This document shows, one piece after another, positions 34,151 through 41,514 of a stretch of DNA of 64,000 bases. Origin of the DNA: CALLPQ01 sp964421675 (GTDB lineage: Bacteria; Pseudomonadota; Alphaproteobacteria; Caulobacterales; Parvularculaceae); assembly GCA_964421675.1 (NCBI GenBank), contig CAYQXV010000013.1:1-64000 (forward strand), in the 5' to 3' direction. A program made the position numbers and the translations under genes. The stretch's first letter is position 1. Each line of letters opens with the position of its first letter. The notes beneath the pieces were generated by a model that saw nothing but the letters and a program-made list of their open reading frames with translations, had not been told where the DNA came from and did no database searches.

Positions 34151-34615
34151 TTATGACGCTGTATCATGATCAGGGCGGCTGCGCGTTTGCCAGGGGTCTG
34201 AAATATCAGACAGCTCAACATTCACCGCCTCAACGACCAACCGAATAGTGCCCCCGCCGGAAAATGACAATGTCACCTCAGGGTGGCCTTCATCGCCCTC
34301 CCCGGCGCTATATTGGATGGCCATCAGAGAGACGACCGCCTCTTGCGCATCGAGGCGGATATTCTTGTGCTGCACGCTAATCACATCATCAAAATGCAAA
34401 CCCGAACGCACCCGCGCCTGCGCGCCCTTGGCTTCCCACACATACCGGTTTGCAACGAACGCAAAACGCCGTTGCGCCGATAGCCAAGCCATATCCCCTA
34501 CCTTGAATATGGCATCCTGCACATAAGAAGACATGGTCTTCAGATCATCTTGATCAGCAGCAATAAGACGGAGCGGTTTATAACCACGGAGTTGAGGCAC
34601 AGCATTGTCATCCAC
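34151..34615 (-). CDS. DUF2948 family protein
   Basis: 154 residues. LRLIAADQDDLKTMSSYVQDAIFKVGDMAWLSAQRRFAFVANRYVWE and the LMAIQYSAGEGDEGHPEVTLSFSGGGTIRL sheet region match DUF2948, an alphaproteobacterial family of unknown function usually next to hisD. Start codon is GTG (34615) without a strong ribosome-binding site. Directly upstream of hisD. Confidence 0.85.
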   Translation of the reverse strand: MDDNAVPQLRGYKPLRLIAADQDDLKTMSSYVQDAIFKVGDMAWLSAQRRFAFVANRYVWEAKGAQARVRSGLHFDDVISVQHKNIRLDAQEAVVSLMAIQYSAGEGDEGHPEVTLSFSGGGTIRLVVEAVNVELSDISDPWQTRSRPDHDTAS

Positions 34616-34736
34616 AAATGGGTAAATCTAGCGGTGGTGTGACATAATTTTGCGATGCGGAAAAGGTGGGTTTTTGAGAACTCAAAAAACAGCTCGCATT
34701 TTTGATTTTGAAGAGCCGACTCTCGGTGGTGCCCGA

Positions 34737-35213
34737 TTAGTGGTGAATCACAAATTTCGCGCTTTGCGAGGCCGCTGGAATGACAAGCGTTTCGGTTAGG
34801 GTGACACCGCAGGAAAGCCGGATTTGTCCCCGGCCATTTGGATCGCCAGCATGTTCACTAACGCCGGAGCCACAATCCACAAAACTGCCCGAAACCCGCT
34901 CCACCTGATAACTCCAGGACGGGGGCACGGTGACATAAAGCTCGTTGATGATCCCGCCATGAGATCTGCCAGCAACGATGGAGCTCGCCGACTCGCCATT
35001 AGCGTGTGCGCGGTTAGCCTGTGCGCCGTTAGCCTTTGCCTCGTCTGTGATTGGATCAGTTTTAGACGCATCAGGCGTCACGGACGGAGCAATACCCTCA
35101 TCATTTACCCATGATTGCGCATGAATATCGTTCATACCGAACGCAATAATCAACACAGCCCCGATCAGCGCGTAGGCCACAGTGATAAGTTTTTGTTTAC
35201 GATAGACACACAT
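34737..35213 (-). CDS. Hypothetical exported protein
   Basis: About 158 residues. The signal peptide is MCVYRKQKLITVAYALIGAV and onward to IHAQS, with cleavage expected after Ala-Gln. A short imperfect repeat rich in Ala/Asn follows (KANGAQANRAHANG). The C-terminal 80 residues form a beta-rich segment with two cysteines (DCGSGVSEH, LSCGVTLTETLVIP) that could make a disulfide. No family recognised. The frame is open to 35357, but those residues look non-coding and the ATG at 35213 gives a good signal peptide. Divergent from the ATP-grasp gene. Confidence 0.6.
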   Translation of the reverse strand: MCVYRKQKLITVAYALIGAVLIIAFGMNDIHAQSWVNDEGIAPSVTPDASKTDPITDEAKANGAQANRAHANGESASSIVAGRSHGGIINELYVTVPPSWSYQVERVSGSFVDCGSGVSEHAGDPNGRGQIRLSCGVTLTETLVIPAASQSAKFVIHH

Positions 35214-35450
35214 GCCAGTACATACGCAAACTTTGGACCGCTCGGGGCCTTTTATGGCCCACCGGAAATCTTCAAACTTTATCCCGGAATGGTCCCAGAA
35301 TTGCCCTATACGCAATCGAGAAATAGTAGAATCGGCTATTAACCCAAAAAATCTCACCGCTCACAGGAAAATCGCGAAGTCGTTATTGTCAATTGACAGG
35401 GAACTTGCGCATATTGTGTTCGAGAAGGGCCTTTGGCAGAAAGAGTAACA

Positions 35451-36392
35451 ATGCAGTTGTTGGACGATTACCATTACCAAAATGGCACAATCATCGCTCG
35501 GGATACCGGCGCGGAGATTCCTATAAATGGACAGTTAATGACTGAAGTTGCCAGCATGGCCAGTTTCATCTGGTTGGTAAATGCGCTGAAGGCTACACGT
35601 TTGGTTCGCGGACGCGAGCCAAGAGCGCGTATTTCTTTCTTTCCTAAAAAGCCGCGCTCATATTATGCAATCTGGCCGGTATGTCAGATGGCCGACATCA
35701 AGATCGTTGATGATCCTGAACAAGCAGACCTGCATTTTTATTTTGAAGACAAGGAATTCCTGACCGCGCCCCATACAGCGCCTTCTTCAAAACCGGTATT
35801 TAATCTCGGCTGTCACGATATCCGCAAGAGTGTTGTTGCCAGAACCTTTGAAGAGGTTTTTGGATATGGGCTTGCCGTTGATCCGTTAAACCATTTTGGC
35901 AATGTTGTTGAAAAATCAGAAGCCAATGGCAAACATGATGGACGCATTGTTGAATGCCCAATGCGTGAACCCCGCCATGACCGTGTTTATCAACGTCTCG
36001 TCGACAATACGTTCGACGGCACAGAATATATTGACATAAGAACCCCGGTGGTTGGCGGACAAATTCCCTTTGTCTATTTGAAACGCCGCCAACGTGATGG
36101 TCGGTTCACCAATGACAATGATCGCGTCGACATGACATCGCCGGACGCTGTTCTATCTACCGAAGAACAAGCGCTTATCTTGAAGTTTGCCCAAAGCATG
36201 AAACTGGATTTTGGCGGCCTTGACGTGTTGCGCGACCGCGCAGATGGCCGGATCTATATTGTTGATGTCAATAAAACCGATATGGGCCCACCAAGCGCTC
36301 TATCGAGTAAAAACAAACTCGCCGCAATTCGCGGATTGTCGGCAGCGTTCGCCAATCTTGTTGACCGACGCCTCAACGCCCAAACCCTATAA
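35451..36392 (+). CDS. ATP-grasp-like protein of unknown substrate
   Basis: About 313 residues. The C-terminal MKLDFGGLDVLRDRADGRIYIVDVNKTDMGPP has the Mg-ATP-binding Asp and Asn pattern of ATP-grasp ligases (D-x-L, then VDVN). The N-terminal half (FIWLVNALKATRLVRG, FFPKKPRSYYAIWP) is not familiar. Substrate is unknown, and no peptide or amino-acid partner is nearby. The frame opens at a TTG (35433), but the ATG at 35451, preceded by AGAAAGAG, is preferred. The metallo-beta-lactamase gene starts 15 bp downstream, so the two are an operon. Confidence 0.65.
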   Translation: MQLLDDYHYQNGTIIARDTGAEIPINGQLMTEVASMASFIWLVNALKATRLVRGREPRARISFFPKKPRSYYAIWPVCQMADIKIVDDPEQADLHFYFEDKEFLTAPHTAPSSKPVFNLGCHDIRKSVVARTFEEVFGYGLAVDPLNHFGNVVEKSEANGKHDGRIVECPMREPRHDRVYQRLVDNTFDGTEYIDIRTPVVGGQIPFVYLKRRQRDGRFTNDNDRVDMTSPDAVLSTEEQALILKFAQSMKLDFGGLDVLRDRADGRIYIVDVNKTDMGPPSALSSKNKLAAIRGLSAAFANLVDRRLNAQTL

Positions 36393-36407
36393 TTACCCAC
36401 TCGCTTC

Positions 36408-37352
36408 ATGCAAAAGAACGAGAAACAAGACTCTGAAAAGATTCCTTTTGTTCATTCCTTTGCGTTTGAGTATGGGAAGGCCGATCAAGTTGCCCCTGGC
36501 ATAGTTCGGATCATAGCGAATAATCCCGGCCCATTTACCTATACCGGTTCTGGCACCTATCTGGTGCAAAGCCGCGCAGGGACGGGAAAATTCGCGGTTA
36601 TCGATCCGGGCCCTGATGATAGCGATCATATCAATGCAATATGCGAGTTTGCTGGTCCCGATCAGATTTCGCATATTTTTGTTACACATACGCACCGGGA
36701 TCATTGCGGCGGCGCGCGCTTACTTGCAGACAAGACCGGCGCGAAGATCTATGCCTATGGCGGGCACCCTGCGCATCCATCCGGCGAAGAGGCCCCTGCC
36801 CTTGAGGAAGGCGCAGACACGCAGTTTGAACCAGACATACTGTTAAGCCCTATTCAAAAGATAAGCGCCCATGGCTGGGAGATAGAAGCGGTCTGGACGC
36901 CCGGTCACATCTCAAATCATTTATGCTTTGGACTTGCTGACCGGCAAATATTGTTTACCGGCGATCATATTATGGGATGGGCAACCACCGTGATTATCCC
37001 GCCCGATGGCTCTATCTCAGACTATTTTCAAAGCCTTGATATTTTGCTGACCCGCAATGACAAGCTGTATCTGCCAACTCACGGGGCACCAATCGAAAAT
37101 CCGCACCGGTTTGTCAGAGCTGTGCGAACCCATAGGCGAATGCGCGATGCGCAAATTATGCAGCAACTTAAAGACGGTAAGACAAAAATCTCGGATATTG
37201 TTGCAACGATTTATGCAGATGTTGACAAGCGTTTGCATGTCGCCGCGAGCCTGAACGTCTTGGCCCATTTGATCGGACTGGTCGAAGCTGGGCGAGTTAC
37301 ATGCGAGGCAAAACCCAGCCTGCATGCAAATTATGCGATTGTGTCAGCTTAA
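36408..37352 (+). CDS. LACTB2-like metallo-beta-lactamase fold hydrolase
   Basis: 314 residues. THTHRDHCGG is the zinc-binding HxHxDH motif, with further ligands in TPGHISNH, FTGDHIMGW and PTHGAP. The C-terminal 60 residues are the winged-helix tail of the LACTB2 group (DIVATIYADVDKRLHVAASLNVLAHLIGLVEAGRV). Relatives include endoribonucleases and thioesterase-like hydrolases; the substrate is unknown. It follows the ATP-grasp gene by 15 bp. Confidence 0.87.
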   Translation: MQKNEKQDSEKIPFVHSFAFEYGKADQVAPGIVRIIANNPGPFTYTGSGTYLVQSRAGTGKFAVIDPGPDDSDHINAICEFAGPDQISHIFVTHTHRDHCGGARLLADKTGAKIYAYGGHPAHPSGEEAPALEEGADTQFEPDILLSPIQKISAHGWEIEAVWTPGHISNHLCFGLADRQILFTGDHIMGWATTVIIPPDGSISDYFQSLDILLTRNDKLYLPTHGAPIENPHRFVRAVRTHRRMRDAQIMQQLKDGKTKISDIVATIYADVDKRLHVAASLNVLAHLIGLVEAGRVTCEAKPSLHANYAIVSA

Positions 37353-37380
37353 ATTCCGCGGCGCCAATTCGAATTATCAC

Positions 37381-37650
37381 TTAGCGGACAATATCATCGT
37401 CGATGATTTCATCGCGATAAGGCGAACTGGTTATATGCAGGAGTAAAAATGAACCGGCAGCCAGAATAGCAATCGCTGCAATACCAGCACCGTTTTCACC
37501 AAGCCAGTTCGCCAGTGCGCAGCTTAATGAGATAACGATGTACGGCGTTAGCCGCGGATCCTCATGTCGAAACCGCAGGAAAAATATTGAAGCAGTAGCG
37601 ACGAATAATGCCACTGCAAAGAGGTCGAAGAAAGAATCCATCCCCGTCAT
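37381..37650 (-). CDS. Small two- or three-helix membrane protein
   Basis: 89 residues with hydrophobic helices at about 8-25, 36-50 and 55-72 (FFDLFAVALFVATASIFFL; GIAAIAILAAGSFLLLHI) and an acidic C-terminus (EIIDDDIVR). It resembles small membrane proteins annotated next to metallo-beta-lactamase genes in alphaproteobacteria, some of them called XrtV sorting accessory proteins. I cannot confirm that identity, and no exosortase is in the window. Convergent with the preceding hydrolase gene. ATG start with AAGG upstream. Confidence 0.6.
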   Translation of the reverse strand: MTGMDSFFDLFAVALFVATASIFFLRFRHEDPRLTPYIVISLSCALANWLGENGAGIAAIAILAAGSFLLLHITSSPYRDEIIDDDIVR

Positions 37651-37767
37651 CCTTGTTTGTGTCCCATTCCCTAAGCACTATCCCGTTGACCTAACCTTAG
37701 GTTCGGACAAGTTAAAAACGCTTTAGGAAGGATGGTTAATGAGTGATGAATTTTGGAACGGCAAAAT

Positions 37768-38292
37768 CTAGTCTTGAATCGTCATGATATTGACGGCGCC
37801 GACAATAAGTTGGACCCGGGTTTGCTCAAATGTCGGGCGAGACAGTTTGGCCCGGACATTGTTTGAGAACACATAGGGCTCTGTCGGTTTTCCAAGGAAA
37901 TTACGATTGAGCTTCCCATCCTCATTTTCATCGAGATAGGCAACAAACGCATGGTCTGCGTTTGGCAAATTACCCAAGGGAATGATCGCGAGGCCCGTTT
38001 CATCGAGCCGGGCATCAAAGCGCGCTACAGGCTCTTCAAGAAAGCTGTCAGCACTGTCATAGGCGATAACACGGATATTGAGGCTATCGGTATCAAACCC
38101 GGTCTGTACCGCAAGCACAGCCTGTTCAGGGTCTTTGTAAACCGAAAATGGATCGAGGGGGGCGAAATCATCTGCGCCTGACGCCGCATGTGCAGCGACG
38201 AAGCCGAGCGAAACAACACCCATGGAAAGGGCGCCTATCGCAATAGCGATAAACCACGTGACTTTCTCAATGATGAGTTTGCGCAAATGCAC
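37768..38292 (-). CDS. DUF2141 domain exported protein
   Basis: 174 residues. After a signal segment (WFIAIAIGALSMGVVSLGFVAAHAA) the DUF2141 beta-sandwich shows VIAYDSADSFLEEPVARF, HAFVAYLDENEDGKLNRNFLGKPTEPYVFSNN and a final strand. DENEDGKLNRNFLG resembles a calcium-loop turn. Function is unknown; the fold is transthyretin-like and periplasmic. GTG start with GGGGG 9 bases upstream. Stands alone between the small membrane protein and the D-2-hydroxyacid dehydrogenase genes. Confidence 0.75.
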   Translation of the reverse strand: MHLRKLIIEKVTWFIAIAIGALSMGVVSLGFVAAHAASGADDFAPLDPFSVYKDPEQAVLAVQTGFDTDSLNIRVIAYDSADSFLEEPVARFDARLDETGLAIIPLGNLPNADHAFVAYLDENEDGKLNRNFLGKPTEPYVFSNNVRAKLSRPTFEQTRVQLIVGAVNIMTIQD

Positions 38293-38530
38293 GACGAATT
38301 TCCCCCATGCCAGATCGGCAATATGACTAATATAGGAATGGAAAGATTAACATCCAAGTCCCATATAATAGGGAATAGGAAATTCTCCATACACAAGCCA
38401 AACACTAATGCTGACAAATTGGTAACGTGGGCGTGACCCGCAGGATCAGTAGCGAAAAAAGGAGCAAGATCTGGTCCACACGGAGCAAACACGCATGAAT
38501 TGGGCGGACTTTGATTGGGGCGATTTCAGA

Positions 38531-39529
38531 TTAATCAATACCGGGAATGACCCGGTTTGCCGGGCGGTGACCATCTGCCCACATCTTAATATTAATGATC
38601 ACCATTTCGCCCATTTCCGCGCGGCTCTCAACCGTCGCCGAGGCCATATGCGGTAACAAAACGACATTCGGCGCGCGCATTAAGGTCTCATTGGGCTTTG
38701 GCTCCCCCTGAAACACATCAAGCCCTGCCCCGGCCAATGTTTCTTCTTCAATCATTTGCGCAAGGGCATCTTCATCAATGATCTCACTGCGCGATACATT
38801 CACGACATAGGCGTGAGGCTGCAACAGGTTTAACCGGCGACGCGACAATAAATGATAGGTTGCCGGCGTGTGCGGACAGGTAACCGAGACAATATCAACG
38901 CGCGCTAACATCTGATCGAGACTATCCCAATAGGTCGCGCCTAACTCTTCTTCCATGAGTTTGTTGATCGGATTGCGATTATGATAGTGAATTTCAAGAC
39001 CGAATGCCTGCGCGCGTCTGGCGATGGCCTGGCCCACACGTCCGAGGCCAATAATGCCCAGCTTTTTACCGCGCACCCGTCGCCCCAACATCCATGTCGG
39101 CGACCAGCCTTCAAATTTGTTGTTTTCAAGAGCTCGCACCCCTTCAACAAGTCGGCGCGGCACCGATAAAATAAGCGCCATCGCCATATCAGCGGCGTCC
39201 TCGGCCAATACGGACGGCGTATTGGTTACCAATATGCCGCGACTATGAGCCTGGGCAATGTCGATATGATCGACCCCTGCCCCAAAATTTGCGATCATTT
39301 TTAACCGCGGGCCGACCTGCTCAAAAAACTCAGCATCCAGCTGGTCCCCCAAGGTTGGGGCCAGAACGTCAACCGATTGCGCAAGGGAGAGCAGCGCCTC
39401 ACGCGACATGGGCCGGTCAGCGCCGCTTTCAATAACGGTGAACAGATCTTTGAGCCGAGCCTCCACGGAATCGGGCAAATGGCGCGTAATGCCGACGGTC
39501 AAGTCCGTTTTGCCGTTCTCAGCTTGCAT
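38531..39529 (-). CDS. D-2-hydroxyacid dehydrogenase (glyoxylate/hydroxypyruvate reductase type)
   Basis: 332 residues. The Rossmann loop is KLGIIGLGRVGQAIARR. Catalytic residues are Arg in VVNVSRSEIID, Glu in GAGLDVFQGEP and His in LLPHMASAT. It resembles GyaR-type glyoxylate reductases and D-glycerate dehydrogenases, which reduce 2-oxoacids with NAD(P)H. Exact substrate cannot be read from sequence. ATG start. Divergent from the SH3 protein gene; a CtrA-like box lies in the shared 91-bp promoter region. Confidence 0.88.
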   Translation of the reverse strand: MQAENGKTDLTVGITRHLPDSVEARLKDLFTVIESGADRPMSREALLSLAQSVDVLAPTLGDQLDAEFFEQVGPRLKMIANFGAGVDHIDIAQAHSRGILVTNTPSVLAEDAADMAMALILSVPRRLVEGVRALENNKFEGWSPTWMLGRRVRGKKLGIIGLGRVGQAIARRAQAFGLEIHYHNRNPINKLMEEELGATYWDSLDQMLARVDIVSVTCPHTPATYHLLSRRRLNLLQPHAYVVNVSRSEIIDEDALAQMIEEETLAGAGLDVFQGEPKPNETLMRAPNVVLLPHMASATVESRAEMGEMVIINIKMWADGHRPANRVIPGID

Positions 39530-39552
39530 TTAAGATCTCACTTCCATCGTGG

Positions 39553-39567
39553 TTAACCAGACATTAA
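39553..39567. promoter_or_regulatory. CtrA-like box TTAA-N7-TTAA
   Basis: TTAACCAGACATTAA at 39553-39567 fits the CtrA consensus TTAA-N7-TTAA exactly, with the CtrA-like TTAACC half. It sits in the divergent region upstream of the SH3 gene (39621) and the dehydrogenase gene (39529). Single sites of this low complexity occur by chance, so this is a weak prediction. Confidence 0.35.
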
Positions 39568-39620
39568 TAACCACACCTTATCGTTTATTCATTATTTACG
39601 AAGATTGCCACAAATTTACC

Positions 39621-40193
39621 ATGGCCAAGCCCAGCGTTAACGTGATGAACCCTCTTAGAAGAGCCCTTTTTTCAACATTTAGCACAATTGGCGTTTTATT
39701 GCTCACAGCAATCATGGGCCCCGCTTCAGCGCTCGCCCAAGGCGCTGAGGGCGCCGAAAATACGGGCCCGAATACGCAGCAAGACACTCCATCAGGCCTA
39801 CCCGTTCCCCGGTTCGTATCGCTAAAATCTGACCGCACAAATTGCAGAGTTGGCCCCTCGCTGGCCCATGCAAAACAAGTCACCTTCCACAAAAAGGGAT
39901 TGCCCGTTCGCGTCATTGCAGAAACCCGCGATCACTGGCGGCGCATTGAAGACCATAGCGGAGAAGTTTGCTGGGTCCATGCACGGTTGCTATCGGGTTC
40001 GAAAATGGCCCTCATCCGCGCGCAGCAAACATCTTTGTTTGCCCGCAAATCTCAAGCCGCACGCGTGCGCGCAACAATCAATGAAAATGTCATCGTCCAC
40101 ATTCGCAAATGCGACGAGAATTTCTGCCTGGTGCGCGCCGGGAAAGTTGCAGGCTGGATTGCCAAGCCCGCCCTTTGGGGACCGATCAGTTAA
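39621..40193 (+). CDS. Bacterial SH3-domain (SH3b) exported protein
   Basis: About 190 residues. A signal peptide (residues 10-38, ending ASALAQ) is followed by two SH3b modules: LKSDRTNCRVGPSLAHAKQVTFHKKGLPVRVI..WRRIEDHSGEVCWVHARLL and LFARKSQAARVRATINENVIVHIRKCDENFCLVRAGKVAGWIAK. The family is found in alphaproteobacteria next to D-2-hydroxyacid dehydrogenases and is thought to bind cell-wall material. The ATG at 39621 was chosen because upstream codons look non-coding; no strong ribosome-binding site is visible. Confidence 0.85.
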   Translation: MAKPSVNVMNPLRRALFSTFSTIGVLLLTAIMGPASALAQGAEGAENTGPNTQQDTPSGLPVPRFVSLKSDRTNCRVGPSLAHAKQVTFHKKGLPVRVIAETRDHWRRIEDHSGEVCWVHARLLSGSKMALIRAQQTSLFARKSQAARVRATINENVIVHIRKCDENFCLVRAGKVAGWIAKPALWGPIS

Positions 40194-40228
40194 CTTATTG
40201 CATCAATTAAATGAGCGCGCCGATAAAG

Positions 40229-40264
40229 AAAAAACCGCTGCGCACAATAAAGTACACAGCGGTT
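40229..40264 (-). terminator. Rho-independent terminator of the DM13 gene
   Basis: Stem AACCGCTG/CAGCGGTT (40233-40240 with 40257-40264). Read on the minus strand it ends in a U6 run. It lies 53 bp past the DM13 stop; the SH3 gene on the plus strand ends 36 bp before it, and the weaker T-run in that direction could serve both. Confidence 0.75.
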
Positions 40265-40316
40265 CTCTTAGAGATCGGTTGTGGGGGGGGATCAATACAC
40301 CGATCTAAAGCTCTAC

Positions 40317-40763
40317 TTAAAGGTCAGCAGCACTCCAAAGTTTTGAATAGGCTTCGCAATGGATGAGGATAGATGTGTAATCAGACACATTGATTTCTGC
40401 CGGAATTTCATAAACCTGGCCGCCTTTGTGGCTCGACAACGGTGAAATCAATACTGATCCTTGTGTCGCATTTTTTCCGTTTGCGTCAGACGCGCTATGC
40501 GTTGACAAAAAGATTTTCAGGTCAGGGGCTTTGCGGGTTTTGAAATCATCAGACAACGCAACATAGGTTGTTCCGTTCTCTGTATAAATTGACCATGTGC
40601 CTGAAACTTTGAATGACTTCTTAGTCCATGAACCAGATGCGATTGTTTCACTCGCAGCCGCTTCGGTAACGAAGATAGACGCGCCATCGAATGGTACGAA
40701 TGCAGAGCCAGCGCTCAATGCAACGGCAGCAAATGCGGATAAAGCAATAGTACGAAATGTCAT
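40317..40763 (-). CDS. DM13 domain exported protein
   Basis: 148 residues. A signal peptide (ALSAFAAVALSAGSA) is followed by the DM13 domain: GSWTKKSFKVSGTWSIYTENGTTYVALSDDFKTRKAPDLKIFLST, GSVLISPLSSHKGGQVYEIPAEINVSDYTSILIHCEAYSKLWSAADL. The conserved cysteine in IHCEAYS is present. DM13 domains are proposed to take part in redox or electron-transfer chemistry. Monocistronic, ended by the terminator just downstream. Confidence 0.87.
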   Translation of the reverse strand: MTFRTIALSAFAAVALSAGSAFVPFDGASIFVTEAAASETIASGSWTKKSFKVSGTWSIYTENGTTYVALSDDFKTRKAPDLKIFLSTHSASDANGKNATQGSVLISPLSSHKGGQVYEIPAEINVSDYTSILIHCEAYSKLWSAADL

Positions 40764-40971
40764 AGTTGTTTTCCTTAAACCAGATGAGGCGGATCAGATG
40801 CGGAACTGCATCCGAGAAATTCACTGAAGCACCAGTAACACATATAGATACACTCTGGCCTTCCGATAACAGTGATATAGCCATTACGGTGGTCACAGAC
40901 AAATCAACCAACTGCGAGATAAATGACAGCTGCGTGATGTCTGGTTTTCGCCACAATTCAGAGTGGAAATG

Positions 40972-41514
40972 TTATTTTTTTAGCTTTTTCAAGAGCTTAT
41001 CAGCAATTCGCTCGGGAACGAATGCTGAGATGTCGCCGTCCAGCCGGGCAATCTCTTTAACCAGGCGCGATGCAATGGCCTGATATTTTAAGTCAGCCAT
41101 CAAAAAGACCGTGTCGATTCGGTCGTTCAAGGCATCATTCATGGCAACCATTTGATATTCATATTCGAAATCAGAAACCGCCCTCAGCCCCCGGATGATA
41201 ACATCCGCATTCACCTCATCGGCAAACTGCACCAGCAAGGTTTCGAAAGGGCGCACGCTGACCTTTACTCCGATATCGGCTGTTAAATCAGCAACTTCAG
41301 TCTCTACCATCGCCACGCGTTCTTCGAGGGTGAATAAAGGCCCCTTGCCCGCATTCACCGCAACGCCAATAACCAATTCATCAACAAGTCTGAGCGCGCG
41401 CTTCAATATATCATAATGCCCATAGGTCATCGGATCGAACGTTCCGGGATATAGACCAATGCGATGGGGCGCGCCCGATAACTGATTTGATGATTGATTT
41501 GATGGTTTATTCAT
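40972..41514 (-). CDS. coaD: Phosphopantetheine adenylyltransferase
   Basis: About 180 residues. GLYPGTFDPMTYGHYDILKRAL has the nucleotidyl-transferase TxGH motif. RGLRAVSDFEYEYQMVAMN and the C-terminal LVKEIARLDGDISAFVP are typical. It makes dephospho-CoA from 4'-phosphopantetheine and ATP, the penultimate step of CoA synthesis. The ATG at 41514 overlaps the gyrA stop by 8 bases and has GAGG just upstream, so it is coupled to gyrA. The open frame further upstream lies inside gyrA. Confidence 0.95.
   Translation of the reverse strand: MNKPSNQSSNQLSGAPHRIGLYPGTFDPMTYGHYDILKRALRLVDELVIGVAVNAGKGPLFTLEERVAMVETEVADLTADIGVKVSVRPFETLLVQFADEVNADVIIRGLRAVSDFEYEYQMVAMNDALNDRIDTVFLMADLKYQAIASRLVKEIARLDGDISAFVPERIADKLLKKLKK

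Noticed and set aside
34670..34690. AT-rich palindrome GTTTTTGAGAACTCAAAAAAC
   Set aside because: Lacks the GC-rich stem of a terminator. It may help end the hypothetical-protein transcript, but the evidence is too weak for a feature.
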